Origin: Rhizobiaceae bacterium
Lineage (GTDB): Bacteria > Pseudomonadota > Alphaproteobacteria > Rhizobiales > Rhizobiaceae
Length of the DNA: 44,345 nt
Reading direction: 5' to 3'
NCBI GenBank assembly: GCA_025458045.1
Contig: JALOTE010000016.1
Span: forward strand, 1-44,345
Part shown: one piece after another, positions 1 through 7,357 of the stretch
Numbering within the stretch: the first letter of the stretch is position 1
Layout: the number at the start of each line of letters is the position of its first letter
Notes under the pieces: model-generated
Database searches by the model: none
Told to the model about the DNA's origin: nothing
The model's input: the letters and a program-made list of their open reading frames with translations, nothing else
Program-made: the position numbers and the translations under genes

Positions 1-1
1 C

Positions 2-370
2 GGCCGCAATGCGCAGATCGAGGGCGACCTCAAGGATGGCGCGCGCGTGCTGTTCGTGGAAGACTTGACGACCGACGGCGGCTCGAAATTCCGCTTCGCC
101 ACCGCCATCCGCAACGCCGGCGGGCACTGCACCGACACATTCTCGATCTTCTATTACGGCATCTTTCCCGATACGCCCGCCAAACTGGCCGAGCAGGGCA
201 TGCGCCTGCATTACCTCTGCACCTGGCGCGATGTGCTGGCCGAAGCGCGGCGGGCGGATTTGTTCGATGCGGGGACGCTCGCCCAAGTGGAAGCGTTTCT
301 CAATGCACCCTTGACGTGGTCAGCCGCGCATGGCGGCGTGAGTGAATTGCCGAGCAGGGGGGAGGAGTGA
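2..370 (+). CDS. pyrE: Orotate phosphoribosyltransferase, C-terminal part
   Basis: Truncated by the left edge; only about the last 122 residues are present. The enzyme joins orotate to PRPP to give orotidine 5'-monophosphate in cytosolic pyrimidine synthesis. The visible stretch carries the PRPP-binding loop of type I phosphoribosyltransferases ([14 protein letters not shown]), followed by the C-terminal fold typical of alphaproteobacterial PyrE ([10 protein letters not shown], then LCTWRDVL). The frame is open from base 2 and stops with TGA at 368-370. Base composition is GC-rich like most of the window, in contrast to the AT-rich gene that starts 15 bases later. The identification is firm; the true start lies outside the window. 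Confidence 0.93.
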   Translation, partial: GRNAQIEGDLKDGARVLFVEDLTTDGGSKFRFATAIRNAGGHCTDTFSIFYYGIFPDTPAKLAEQGMRLHYLCTWRDVLAEARRADLFDAGTLAQVEAFLNAPLTWSAAHGGVSELPSRGEE

Positions 371-385
371 GGGGATGGTGTTGGC

Positions 386-1332
386 ATGACTTATCGAACT
401 CAATTGAGTAGAAATCCGAAACGTCATCATTATGCGACGCAGTTTTTCTACGAAACTTCGCAATAGATGATGATAAAAGGAAAGTAATGGCTCTTCAAAA
501 GATTGGAAAGCGGGCGGTGTGGGCGAAGAAGTCTATTGACTCCATCGCCTTTGAGTACGATCTTTATGTTCACATTGATGGATCGACCCCAATCTCTGTT
601 GAAGAGAAAATCAACAGTCAGTTTGAAACACCTGTCTCTCAAACAGAAACGTGGGCCAAAGTTTCATCGGGTTCGATTGTTGATCTGGATGCATCTGATC
701 GTGCTGTTCTTTATAGCCTCGTTCGGAATTTCGAGGCGCGGACGCCGCATTACCGCAATACGCTTAGGGAACTGTCAATTCTTGCCGGAGAGCCGCAGAG
801 CGGCATGAACTTTTCGGAAGACGAAAAGGCGATGTATGCCGAACTCAGGGCCAATCCAAGTCTGATGTCAAAGTTCGCCAATGAATTGGCTTATAGAACA
901 GATTGGACAGCTCGTGAGTTTTCGTCTTGTGGTATTGCAATTTGGAGGGTACGACGACCAGTATATGTCTGCACGACACCTGTCCACATTATGAAGGTGC
1001 CTGCCCATCCGCGACTTCGTGCATCACAAATGGGTCTTTTTCCGCATTGCTTCCTGATGCCGTTGACGTCAAATGCATATGTTTCACTGGCGTTAGGTGA
1101 TTTTGATGGTGAGTTTGTAAATCAAGAGATCGATGTAAATGTAGAGTTAGCGTTAAAGCAGCAGATTGTCGCGCAATTTGCTTATTGGCCTATAGTTAAT
1201 CACATGATCTGCGACAGCGGTAGAATAATCGATCATCTAAAATGGGCAGGTTACAATTGTACCTTGGACTCGCCAACCAAGAAGGTGTTTGTGCGAGACG
1301 AATCATTTCGTGTGCATCAGCAGGTTTTGTGA
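386..1332 (+). pseudogene. DUF4238 family protein, frameshifted
   Basis: The gene reads in two frames. From ATG 386 the first frame gives a short peptide containing RHHYATQF and stops at TAG 464-466. A -1 shift in the T run at 443-447 continues into the main frame as FLRNFAIDDDKRKV and runs to TGA 1330-1332. Joined, HHYATQFFLRNFA matches the usual N-terminal signature of DUF4238 proteins (HHYVPQFYLRNF-like), so the shorter 281-residue frame from ATG 487 lacks the family's N-terminus. Joined length is about 315 residues, normal for the family. No biochemical function is known to me. The gene is visibly AT-rich against its GC-rich neighbours, which suggests horizontal transfer. A one-base loss, a sequencing error in the T homopolymer, or true ribosomal slippage would all fit; a mutation or error is simplest. 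Confidence 0.72.
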
Positions 1333-1417
1333 GTCAGAGTGCGCAACCTGTGATATTGCACAAAGGAAAACACAGTTAAGCGGGTGGCCACATAGAGGCC
1401 GTATCGACCAATAGCTG

Positions 1418-1849
1418 CTACACCCTCCGCCCCACCAACACCCCCACCACCAGCGCCGCGACAAACACCCACACATCCGCATGGCCCAGCGCCAGCCCCG
1501 GTATCGCGCCGCCGGGGCAGAAGCCGGTGATGCCCCAGCCGATGCCGAACAGGGTCGCGCCGCCGATGAGGCGGGCGTCGATGAGGCGGCTCTGGGGGAT
1601 GTCGTAGGCCGGTTCAAACGCCGGCTGCGGCAGGCGTGCAAAAACCACGCGGTAGCCGATGAAGGTCGTCACCAGCGCGCCGCCCATCACGAAGATCAGG
1701 CTCGGGTCGAAGGTTCCGGCGAGGTCAAAGAAGTTCATGATCTTGGCCGGGTTCGCCATGCCGCCGATCAGGATACCGAGGCCGAACAGGCCGCCAATGA
1801 GGAAGGCCGAAAGAAGCTTGGTTTGCTGAGTCATGTTTTGGTGTTTCAT
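1418..1849 (-). CDS. YeeE/YedE-type membrane transporter subunit (DUF6691-like)
   Basis: A 143-residue hydrophobic protein with about four membrane segments. It begins with a Gly-rich helix (FLIGGLFGLGILIGG) and carries the YeeE/YedE signature GWGITGFCPGGAIPG, whose conserved Cys is implicated in handling sulfur compounds such as thiosulfate in characterised relatives. Such half-size proteins occur in pairs and probably assemble together in the inner membrane; the partner lies just upstream at 1875-2312 with a 25-base gap, so the two are likely co-transcribed. A BigR-like regulator is encoded divergently, which fits the sulfur-related role known for PmpA/PmpB permeases near bigR in other alphaproteobacteria. 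Met at 1834 is an alternative start. The substrate is inferred, not shown. Confidence 0.85.
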   Translation of the reverse strand: MKHQNMTQQTKLLSAFLIGGLFGLGILIGGMANPAKIMNFFDLAGTFDPSLIFVMGGALVTTFIGYRVVFARLPQPAFEPAYDIPQSRLIDARLIGGATLFGIGWGITGFCPGGAIPGLALGHADVWVFVAALVVGVLVGRRV

Positions 1850-1874
1850 GTTTCGATTTGCTTGGCCGCCGCCC

Positions 1875-2312
1875 TCAGAACACGTGGCGCGTGAGGTAAA
1901 CGGTCGCGGCCGTCACCACCATGAACACGCCGGTCGCGACGATGGAGCGGGGCGAAAGGCGCGCGATGCCGCAAATGCCGTGGCCGGAGGTGCAGCCCGA
2001 ACCGATCTTGACGCCGAGGCCGACGATCAGCCCGCCGATGACGAGCACCGGCAGCGCGGCGGGGGAGGCGAAGGCCACAGGGTTCTCGACGATTCCTTGC
2101 ATGAACAGCGCGGCGACGCCGGGCACGAGGATCGCGCCGGCCAGAAATGCGGCGCGCATCGCCCAATCGGGCGAAAGCGGCGGCAGCACGCCGTTGATGA
2201 TGCCGGTCAGCCCCATGATGCGCCCGTGCAGGGCCATCAGCAGGGTTGCGGCAAGGCCGATCATGATGCCGCCGGCAAGCGAGGCGAGCGGCGTGAATTC
2301 GGTTTCAAACAT
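1875..2312 (-). CDS. YeeE/YedE family membrane transporter subunit
   Basis: A 145-residue inner-membrane protein with about four hydrophobic segments. It has the YeeE family motif GSGCTSGHGICGIARLSPRS, including two Cys residues thought to relay sulfur in thiosulfate and sulfide-handling family members. It is the first gene of a two-gene minus-strand unit with the related protein at 1418-1849. The divergent BigR-like repressor gene starts about 390 bases away, separated by a palindromic repeat element. The pair resembles PmpA/PmpB of the bigR regions of plant-associated bacteria. Transport of a reduced sulfur species is an inference from family and context. Confidence 0.87.
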   Translation of the reverse strand: MFETEFTPLASLAGGIMIGLAATLLMALHGRIMGLTGIINGVLPPLSPDWAMRAAFLAGAILVPGVAALFMQGIVENPVAFASPAALPVLVIGGLIVGLGVKIGSGCTSGHGICGIARLSPRSIVATGVFMVVTAATVYLTRHVF

Positions 2313-2430
2313 GGCGGGGACCCGGCGGATGGCTGATGTGCGGGCGTTTAGGGTGAGCGCCGGGCGGGCGCAAGGTTGTGGCGTGGTTCGGGCGTGATTT
2401 GGGAACCTGTTGAGGTTTGTGCCTTGTCCT

Positions 2431-2595
2431 TCGTTCTTCGAGGCTCCCCCGGATCAAGTCCGGGGTCGCACCCCAGAATGAAGGACGGGGTCCAGTGTCT
2501 GTCCTATCCTTCATGGTGAAGGTCCGCCTTGAGGACGGGCGAGACCCGTGGCTCGCCCCAAAGCGCAGCGACCCTCGAACCATGGGAGTGGGGCC
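2431..2595. repeat. Composite palindromic intergenic repeat
   Basis: This non-coding stretch between the YeeE pair and bigR contains a perfect hairpin at 2447-2465 (CCCCGGA, loop TCAAG, TCCGGGG). Downstream, 2508-2595 contains phrases shared with the repeats at 17343-17433 and 29471-29562 (CTTCATGGTGA and CCTCGAACCATGG). It looks like two rhizobial-type short palindromic repeats next to each other, the second degraded. It probably forms stem-loops in RNA and may act as a terminator or an mRNA-end element; no coding signal is seen here. Confidence 0.6.
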
Positions 2596-2643
2596 AATGC
2601 CGGGCGAAGCTCGGACGGGCGCAATGCCGCGCAAAGAGCGGGC

Positions 2644-2672
2644 TTGAAAACTCTTGCGGGGCTTATATAAGC
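2644..2672 (+). promoter_or_regulatory. bigR promoter with palindromic operator
   Basis: A sigma70-like promoter can be read as TTGAAA (2644-2649), 16 bases, then TATAAG (2666-2671). A perfect 12-base palindrome, GCTTATATAAGC (2661-2672), covers the -10 region and ends 32 bases before the bigR ATG. An AT-rich dyad over the promoter is the expected position for autorepression by an ArsR-family dimer. Operator assignment is inference. Confidence 0.55.
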
Positions 2673-2704
2673 AGAAACCAATATTTTTGAAGGAACGCGC
2701 CGCC

Positions 2705-3034
2705 ATGGACGTGACCGATCTGGAACCGAAAATCGAGCAGGCCGCCGAATTGCTTGACATGATGGCGCATCCGCAGCGCCTGCGCATTCTCTGCACGTTG
2801 CATGGCGGCGAGTGGAGTGTGGTGCGGCTCGCAGAACAGATCGGCATGTCGCAGCCGAACTTGTCGCATCACCTGAAGAAATTGCGCGACAGCGGGCTCG
2901 TCAGCACGCGGCGTGACGCGCAGACGATCTTTTATGCGCTGCATGGCGAGGGCGTGAAGGCGGTGCTGGGTGTGCTGCACGGGCTGTACTGCGCATCTCC
3001 GGCCGAACAAGGCGGCTTCAAGGCGGCGTGCTGA
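2705..3034 (+). CDS. bigR: BigR/SqrR-like ArsR-family persulfide-sensing repressor
   Basis: A 109-residue winged-helix repressor of the ArsR family. The recognition region is WSVVRLAEQIGMSQPNLSHH followed by the wing DAQTIFYALHG. Cys30 (RILCTL) and Cys96 (GLYC) are 66 residues apart, the same spacing as the disulfide or tetrasulfide-forming pair of SqrR and BigR, which sense sulfide or persulfide and release DNA when oxidised. ATG 2705 was chosen because the 109-residue product fits the family and GAAGGAA precedes it; the frame stays open upstream to 2654. The neighbouring divergent YeeE/YedE genes are plausible targets, and the palindrome at 2661-2672 is a plausible autoregulatory site. No persulfide dioxygenase gene (blh) is present nearby. 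Confidence 0.86.
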   Translation: MDVTDLEPKIEQAAELLDMMAHPQRLRILCTLHGGEWSVVRLAEQIGMSQPNLSHHLKKLRDSGLVSTRRDAQTIFYALHGEGVKAVLGVLHGLYCASPAEQGGFKAAC

Positions 3035-3142
3035 GCGGCTGAAATTGTCTGCAAAGCGTCGCATGCGCGGTTGCGTGTCTTCCCGACGTCATGCTCATTT
3101 GCAAATCGGATGCGGAATGATTGCAGCGAGCGGGGCGGCGGA

Positions 3143-4570
3143 ATGAAGACGAGCCAATTCTACATCGACGGCAAATGGGTCGCGCCGTCGCGTCCCGACC
3201 GGATCGCGGTGATCAACCCTGCAACGGAGGATGTGGCGGCGGAAATCGCGGCAGGCGGGCCTGCTGATGCGGACCGCGCGGTGCAGGCTGCGGTGAAGGC
3301 TTTCGCCACATTCTCCCGCTCCACGAAGGCCGAGCGGCTCGCCTTGCTGCGGGCCATCCTGGCCGCCTATCGTGCGCGCGCCGAGGACCTGGCGCAGGCG
3401 GTGACGACCGAGATGGGCGCGCCGCTGTCGTTTTCGCGTTCGGCGCAGGTCTGGGCGGGCGAGGCGCATCTGGAAGCGCATATCGCGGCGCTGGAAGGCT
3501 TCGCGTTTGAAAAACCGCAAGGCCGCACCACGATCGTGTTCGAGCCTGTCGGCGTGTGCGGCCTCATCACGCCGTGGAACTGGCCGCTGAACCAGATCGT
3601 CTGCAAGGTCGCGCCCGCATTGGCGGCGGGCTGCACCATGGTGCTGAAACCTTCGGAAATTTCGCCACTATCGGGGCTGATCTTCGCCGAGATCATGCAT
3701 GCCGCAGGCGTTCCGGCCGGTGTGTTCAACCTTGTCAATGGCGACGGCCCAAGTGTCGGCGAGGCGCTGGCGCGGCATCCGAATGTGGACATGATCAGCT
3801 TCACCGGCTCGACGCGGGCGGGAATCCTCGTCGCCAAGGCGGCGGCGGACACGGTGAAGCGCGTCGCGCAGGAACTGGGCGGCAAATCGCCCAATGTCAT
3901 TCTCGATGACGCCGACCTTGAAGCGGCGGTGACGGGCGGCGTTCAGACCTGTTTTGCCAATACCGGCCAGAGTTGCGACGCGCCGACCCGGATGCTGGTG
4001 CCGCGCGCGCTGCATGCCGAAGCGCTGGAGATCGCCGCGGCTGCTGCCAAGGCGCATGTGACCGGCGATCCGCGCCAAGAGGCGACGGTGCTGGGGCCGG
4101 TTGTCAGCAAGCGGCAATTCGACAAGATCCAGGGACTGATCCAGACCGGGATCGATGAAGGTGCGACGCTGGTTGCGGGCGGTGCCGGGCGGCCGAACGG
4201 GCTCAACCGCGGCTTCTATGTCAAGCCGACCGTGTTTGGCGACGTGACACCCGACATGACGATCGCGCGCGAGGAAATCTTTGGGCCGGTGCTCGCCATC
4301 ATGCCCTATGACAGCGAGGCCGAGGCGATCCGCATCGCCAATGACACGCCCTACGGCCTCTCCAGCCACATCCAGTCGGGCAGCCTCGCGCGGGCGCGCG
4401 CCTTTGCCGCCCATATCCGTTCCGGTGTCGTCAATCTTGGCTATCCGGACTGGGACTTGGCTGCGCCCTTCGGCGGCTTCAAGCAATCGGGCAACGGACG
4501 CGAATACTCGACTTGGGGCATGCATGATTTCCTGGAAGCCAAATCCGTCATCGGGCCCGTGGAAGGCTGA
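3143..4570 (+). CDS. NAD(P)-dependent aldehyde dehydrogenase
   Basis: A 475-residue enzyme of the aldehyde dehydrogenase superfamily, oxidising an aldehyde to a carboxylate in the cytosol. Visible features in order: Rossmann-region motifs PWNWPLNQ and KPSEISP, the glycine motif FTGSTRAG, the general-base Glu in QELGGKSPN, the nucleophilic Cys in NTGQSCDAPTR, and the C-terminal EEIFGPVL. ATG 3143 was preferred to the 3071 frame opening because MKTSQFYIDGKW is the normal family N-terminus and GGCGGCGG lies just before it. It is followed after 8 bases by an isomerase-like gene and then the iol operon, so it may handle an aldehyde arising from polyol or glyoxylate metabolism. The active-site context is GQSCDAP rather than the GQRCM expected of MmsA/IolA, so it is not assigned as IolA. 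Substrate unknown. Confidence 0.9.
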   Translation: MKTSQFYIDGKWVAPSRPDRIAVINPATEDVAAEIAAGGPADADRAVQAAVKAFATFSRSTKAERLALLRAILAAYRARAEDLAQAVTTEMGAPLSFSRSAQVWAGEAHLEAHIAALEGFAFEKPQGRTTIVFEPVGVCGLITPWNWPLNQIVCKVAPALAAGCTMVLKPSEISPLSGLIFAEIMHAAGVPAGVFNLVNGDGPSVGEALARHPNVDMISFTGSTRAGILVAKAAADTVKRVAQELGGKSPNVILDDADLEAAVTGGVQTCFANTGQSCDAPTRMLVPRALHAEALEIAAAAAKAHVTGDPRQEATVLGPVVSKRQFDKIQGLIQTGIDEGATLVAGGAGRPNGLNRGFYVKPTVFGDVTPDMTIAREEIFGPVLAIMPYDSEAEAIRIANDTPYGLSSHIQSGSLARARAFAAHIRSGVVNLGYPDWDLAAPFGGFKQSGNGREYSTWGMHDFLEAKSVIGPVEG

Positions 4571-4578
4571 GGTCGGCC

Positions 4579-5310
4579 GTGCTGCTCGCGGCCAACACCG
4601 GTTTCCTTTGGAAGGAACTGCCATTCCTTGAGCGCATCCGCCGCGCCCATGCGGCAGGTTTCACGGCGATCGAATTCCATGACGAGGCGCAGACCGCCGA
4701 CCCGGAGGCGCTGATGGCAGCCCTGATCGAGACGGGCTTGCCGGTGCTCGGCCTCAATACCCGCATGGGTGCCACCATGGGGGCCGCAGCCATCCCGGAA
4801 GCCGCCACGCAGGCGAGGGTTGACATCGATGACGCGGTTCGCGTTGCCCGGCTCGTCGGCGCGCGCGCCATCCATGTCACCGCCGGCAAGGCCGAAGGTG
4901 ATGATGCGCGCATGGCCTACATGGCTGCGCTCATCCATGCGCTTGATTCCTTCGATGGCACCGTCCTGATGGAACCGATCAGCCACGCCGCCGTGCCCGG
5001 CTATTTCCTTAGCAGCCTTTATCAAGCGGCCGACATTGCCGACACGCTGGACAATCCGCGCCTCAAGCTGATGTTCGACGTCTATCACGTGCGCGCCATG
5101 GGCTATGATCTGGTGCGCATGGCGGGTGAGTTCATGCCGTTCATCGGCCATGTGCAATTGTCAGGCTGGCCGGGGCGCGATGAACCGGTGCTTGCCGGAT
5201 CGATGATCGGCATGCTGCGCGCGCTCGGCTATCAGGGCGCGTTCGGTGCGGAATACACGCCCCGCGGGGCTGTGGATGATGGCCTCGGCTGGATGCGCGA
5301 TTGCCGCTGA
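4579..5310 (+). CDS. Hydroxypyruvate isomerase-like TIM-barrel protein
   Basis: A 243-residue protein of the xylose isomerase-like TIM barrel superfamily, closest by eye to Hyi (hydroxypyruvate to tartronate semialdehyde) and related sugar isomerases. It begins LLAANTGFLWKELPF and has the metal-site strands expected of the fold: IEFHDEAQ, LMEPIS (Glu ligand), LMFDVYHV (Asp and His), and GHVQLSGWPGRDE near the C-terminus, followed by GAEYTP. The start is GTG 4579, only 8 bases after the aldehyde dehydrogenase stop, so the two are co-transcribed and probably act on one pathway. The inositol genes follow after a 133-base gap with its own promoter. Exact substrate uncertain. Confidence 0.78.
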   Translation: MLLAANTGFLWKELPFLERIRRAHAAGFTAIEFHDEAQTADPEALMAALIETGLPVLGLNTRMGATMGAAAIPEAATQARVDIDDAVRVARLVGARAIHVTAGKAEGDDARMAYMAALIHALDSFDGTVLMEPISHAAVPGYFLSSLYQAADIADTLDNPRLKLMFDVYHVRAMGYDLVRMAGEFMPFIGHVQLSGWPGRDEPVLAGSMIGMLRALGYQGAFGAEYTPRGAVDDGLGWMRDCR

Positions 5311-5348
5311 TGACCAAAGACAGCCTTGGGGATGCTTCTGTCGCGGCG

Positions 5349-5399
5349 TTGCGCTGTCGATAAATGGAATGTATATTCTGAAGTTGATAGTTTCAGAAT
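5349..5399 (+). promoter_or_regulatory. iol operon promoter with candidate IolR box
   Basis: A promoter can be read as TTGCGC (5349-5354), 17 bases, TATATT (5372-5377). The box GGAA-TGTATA-TTCT (5366-5379) overlaps the -10 and matches all but one base of the GGAA-N6-TTCC motif I recall for rhizobial IolR. A perfect version lies before the iolR gene at 24273-24286. A second dyad follows immediately: ATTCTGAA (5375-5382) and TTCAGAAT (5392-5399), 9 bases apart. This placement suits repression by an RpiR-type IolR. Confidence 0.6.
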
Positions 5400-5446
5400 G
5401 AGACGTTTCGCGGCTGGCGCGTCAGCCGGTCGGATGGCGGGGCGTG

Positions 5447-7357
5447 ATGCTCGACGTGATCACCATTGGCCGCTCGTCGGTTGATCTCTACGGCGCGCAG
5501 GTGGGCGGCCGCCTGGAGGACATGCGCTCGTTCAACAAATATGTCGGCGGCTCGCCTGCCAACATGGCTGTCGGCACGGCGCGGCTGGGGTTGAAATCGG
5601 CGCTGATCACGCGGGTCGGCGACGAGCACATGGGCCGCTTCATCCGCGAGCAATTGGCGGCCGAAGGTGTCGACACACGCGGCATCGTGACGGACCCGGA
5701 GCGGCTGACCGCGCTTGTCATCCTCGGCATCCGCGACAAGACGAGCTTCCCCCTGATTTTCTACCGTGAAAACTGCGCCGACATGGCGCTGTGCGAGGAT
5801 GACATCGACCCGGCCTTCATCGCGCAAGCACGCTGCGTCACCGTCACCGGCACGCATCTGTCGCATCCGCGCACGGAAGTGGCGGTGTTGAAGGCAGTGC
5901 ATCTGGCGCGCGCCAACGGGGCCAAAACCGCGCTCGACATCGATTACCGTCCCAATCTCTGGGGCTTGTCCGGCCATGGCGACGGTGAGAACCGCTTCAT
6001 CGAATCCGCCCGTGTGACAGCCAAGCTGCAAGACACCCTGCATCTGTTTGACCTGATCGTCGGCACCGAGGAGGAGTTCGCGATCGCCGGAGGCTCGACA
6101 GACCCGATCACGGCGCTGAAGTCTGTGCGTGGGGTGAGCGGCGCAACGCTGGTCTGCAAACGCGGTCCGATGGGGGCGGCCGCCTTTGACGGACCCATTC
6201 CCGCAACGCTGGATAAAGGGCGCACCGGGCCGGGCTTCCCGATCGAGGTGTTCAATGTGCTTGGCGCGGGTGATGGCTTCATGTCAGGCCTCTTGAAGGG
6301 CTGGCTTGACGGCGAACCCTGGGAGACCGCGCTGAAATATGCCAATGCCTGCGGCGCGTTCGCCGTGTCTCGCCATGGCTGCGCGCCAGCCTATCCGTCA
6401 TGGGCGGAGTTGCAGTTCTTTTTCGAGCGCGGCGTTGTCAACCCGGCGCTGCGCCATGATGCCGCGCTGGAACAGGTGCATTGGGCGACCAATCGCACGG
6501 TCGACTGGCCTGAATTGCGGGTCTTCGCCTTCGACCATCGCAAGCAACTGGAAGACATGGCGGCGGACGCGGGCGCCGATGCGCGCAGGATCGAAGCGTT
6601 CAAGACGCTTTGCCTTGCAGCGGCCAAGCGCGTGGCCGCCGGGCGGCACGGCTACGGCATATTGTGCGACAGGCGGCTGGGCGAGCGCGCGTTGCACGCC
6701 GCGGCAGGCTCCGGCCTGTGGATCGGCCGGCCTGTGGAACTTCCCGGCTCCCGCCCGTTGCAGCTTGAGATTGGCGCCGATTTTGGCTCCGCATTGGCGG
6801 AATGGCCGCGCGAACATGTGGTGAAAGTGTTGGTGTTTTGCCATCCCGATGACGCGACCGAGATGCAGGCGGCGCAGGAGCAAACGATCATCCGCCTCGC
6901 GCAAGCGGCGCGCGCCAACGGGTTGGAGTTGCTGTTGGAGATCATCCCCTCCAAGGTCGGTCCGGTTGATGACAACACCGCCGCGCGATTGATCGAGCGG
7001 TTCTATGCGCTTGGCATCCATCCTGATTGGTGGAAACTTGAACCGATGCGCAGCACCGCGGCGTGGGCCAAGGCTTGCGACGCGATCAGTCGGCATGACG
7101 CACATTGCCGCGGCATCGTCGTCCTCGGCCTGGATGCGCCGCTGGCGGAACTGGCCGAGAGTTTCACCATTGCGGCGCGGTTTCCTTTGGTGAAAGGCTT
7201 TGCCGTCGGGCGCTCGATCTTCGGCGATGTGGCGCGCCAATGGTTCGCGGGTCGGCTTGGCGATGCGGAGGCGGTGTCGGTGATGGAAGACAAATATCGC
7301 ACGCTGTGCGCGGCATGGGATGCCGCCCGCGCCTGCCCGAAGGACATTTGCCCATGA
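5447..7357 (+). CDS. iolC: 5-dehydro-2-deoxygluconokinase fused to DUF2090 aldolase domain
   Basis: A 636-residue two-domain enzyme. Residues 1 to about 325 are a PfkB-type kinase that phosphorylates 5-dehydro-2-deoxygluconate: KYVGGSPANMAVG near the start, the kinase catalytic motif NVLGAGDGFMSG near residue 270. Residues from about 330 are a DUF2090 domain (RVFAFDHRKQLEDMA onward), which in proteobacteria is thought to do the job of IolJ, cleaving the phosphorylated product to dihydroxyacetone phosphate and malonate semialdehyde. The fusion is standard in rhizobia. The ATG at 5447 directly follows a GTG at 5444; either may start. It is the first gene of the iol operon; the stop overlaps iolD by 4 bases (ATGA). 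Regulation is probably by IolR through the upstream box. Confidence 0.94.
   Translation: MLDVITIGRSSVDLYGAQVGGRLEDMRSFNKYVGGSPANMAVGTARLGLKSALITRVGDEHMGRFIREQLAAEGVDTRGIVTDPERLTALVILGIRDKTSFPLIFYRENCADMALCEDDIDPAFIAQARCVTVTGTHLSHPRTEVAVLKAVHLARANGAKTALDIDYRPNLWGLSGHGDGENRFIESARVTAKLQDTLHLFDLIVGTEEEFAIAGGSTDPITALKSVRGVSGATLVCKRGPMGAAAFDGPIPATLDKGRTGPGFPIEVFNVLGAGDGFMSGLLKGWLDGEPWETALKYANACGAFAVSRHGCAPAYPSWAELQFFFERGVVNPALRHDAALEQVHWATNRTVDWPELRVFAFDHRKQLEDMAADAGADARRIEAFKTLCLAAAKRVAAGRHGYGILCDRRLGERALHAAAGSGLWIGRPVELPGSRPLQLEIGADFGSALAEWPREHVVKVLVFCHPDDATEMQAAQEQTIIRLAQAARANGLELLLEIIPSKVGPVDDNTAARLIERFYALGIHPDWWKLEPMRSTAAWAKACDAISRHDAHCRGIVVLGLDAPLAELAESFTIAARFPLVKGFAVGRSIFGDVARQWFAGRLGDAEAVSVMEDKYRTLCAAWDAARACPKDICP

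Noticed and set aside
436-466. Programmed ribosomal frameshift in the DUF4238 gene.
   Set aside because: The T-run does not fit the X-XXY-YYZ heptamer and no downstream pseudoknot was obvious. Mutation or sequencing error is simpler, so it is kept only as an alternative.
3143-4570. Assignment of the aldehyde dehydrogenase as IolA/MmsA.
   Set aside because: The active-site context is GQSCDAP, while MmsA proteins have GQRCM; only proximity to iol genes supports the idea.
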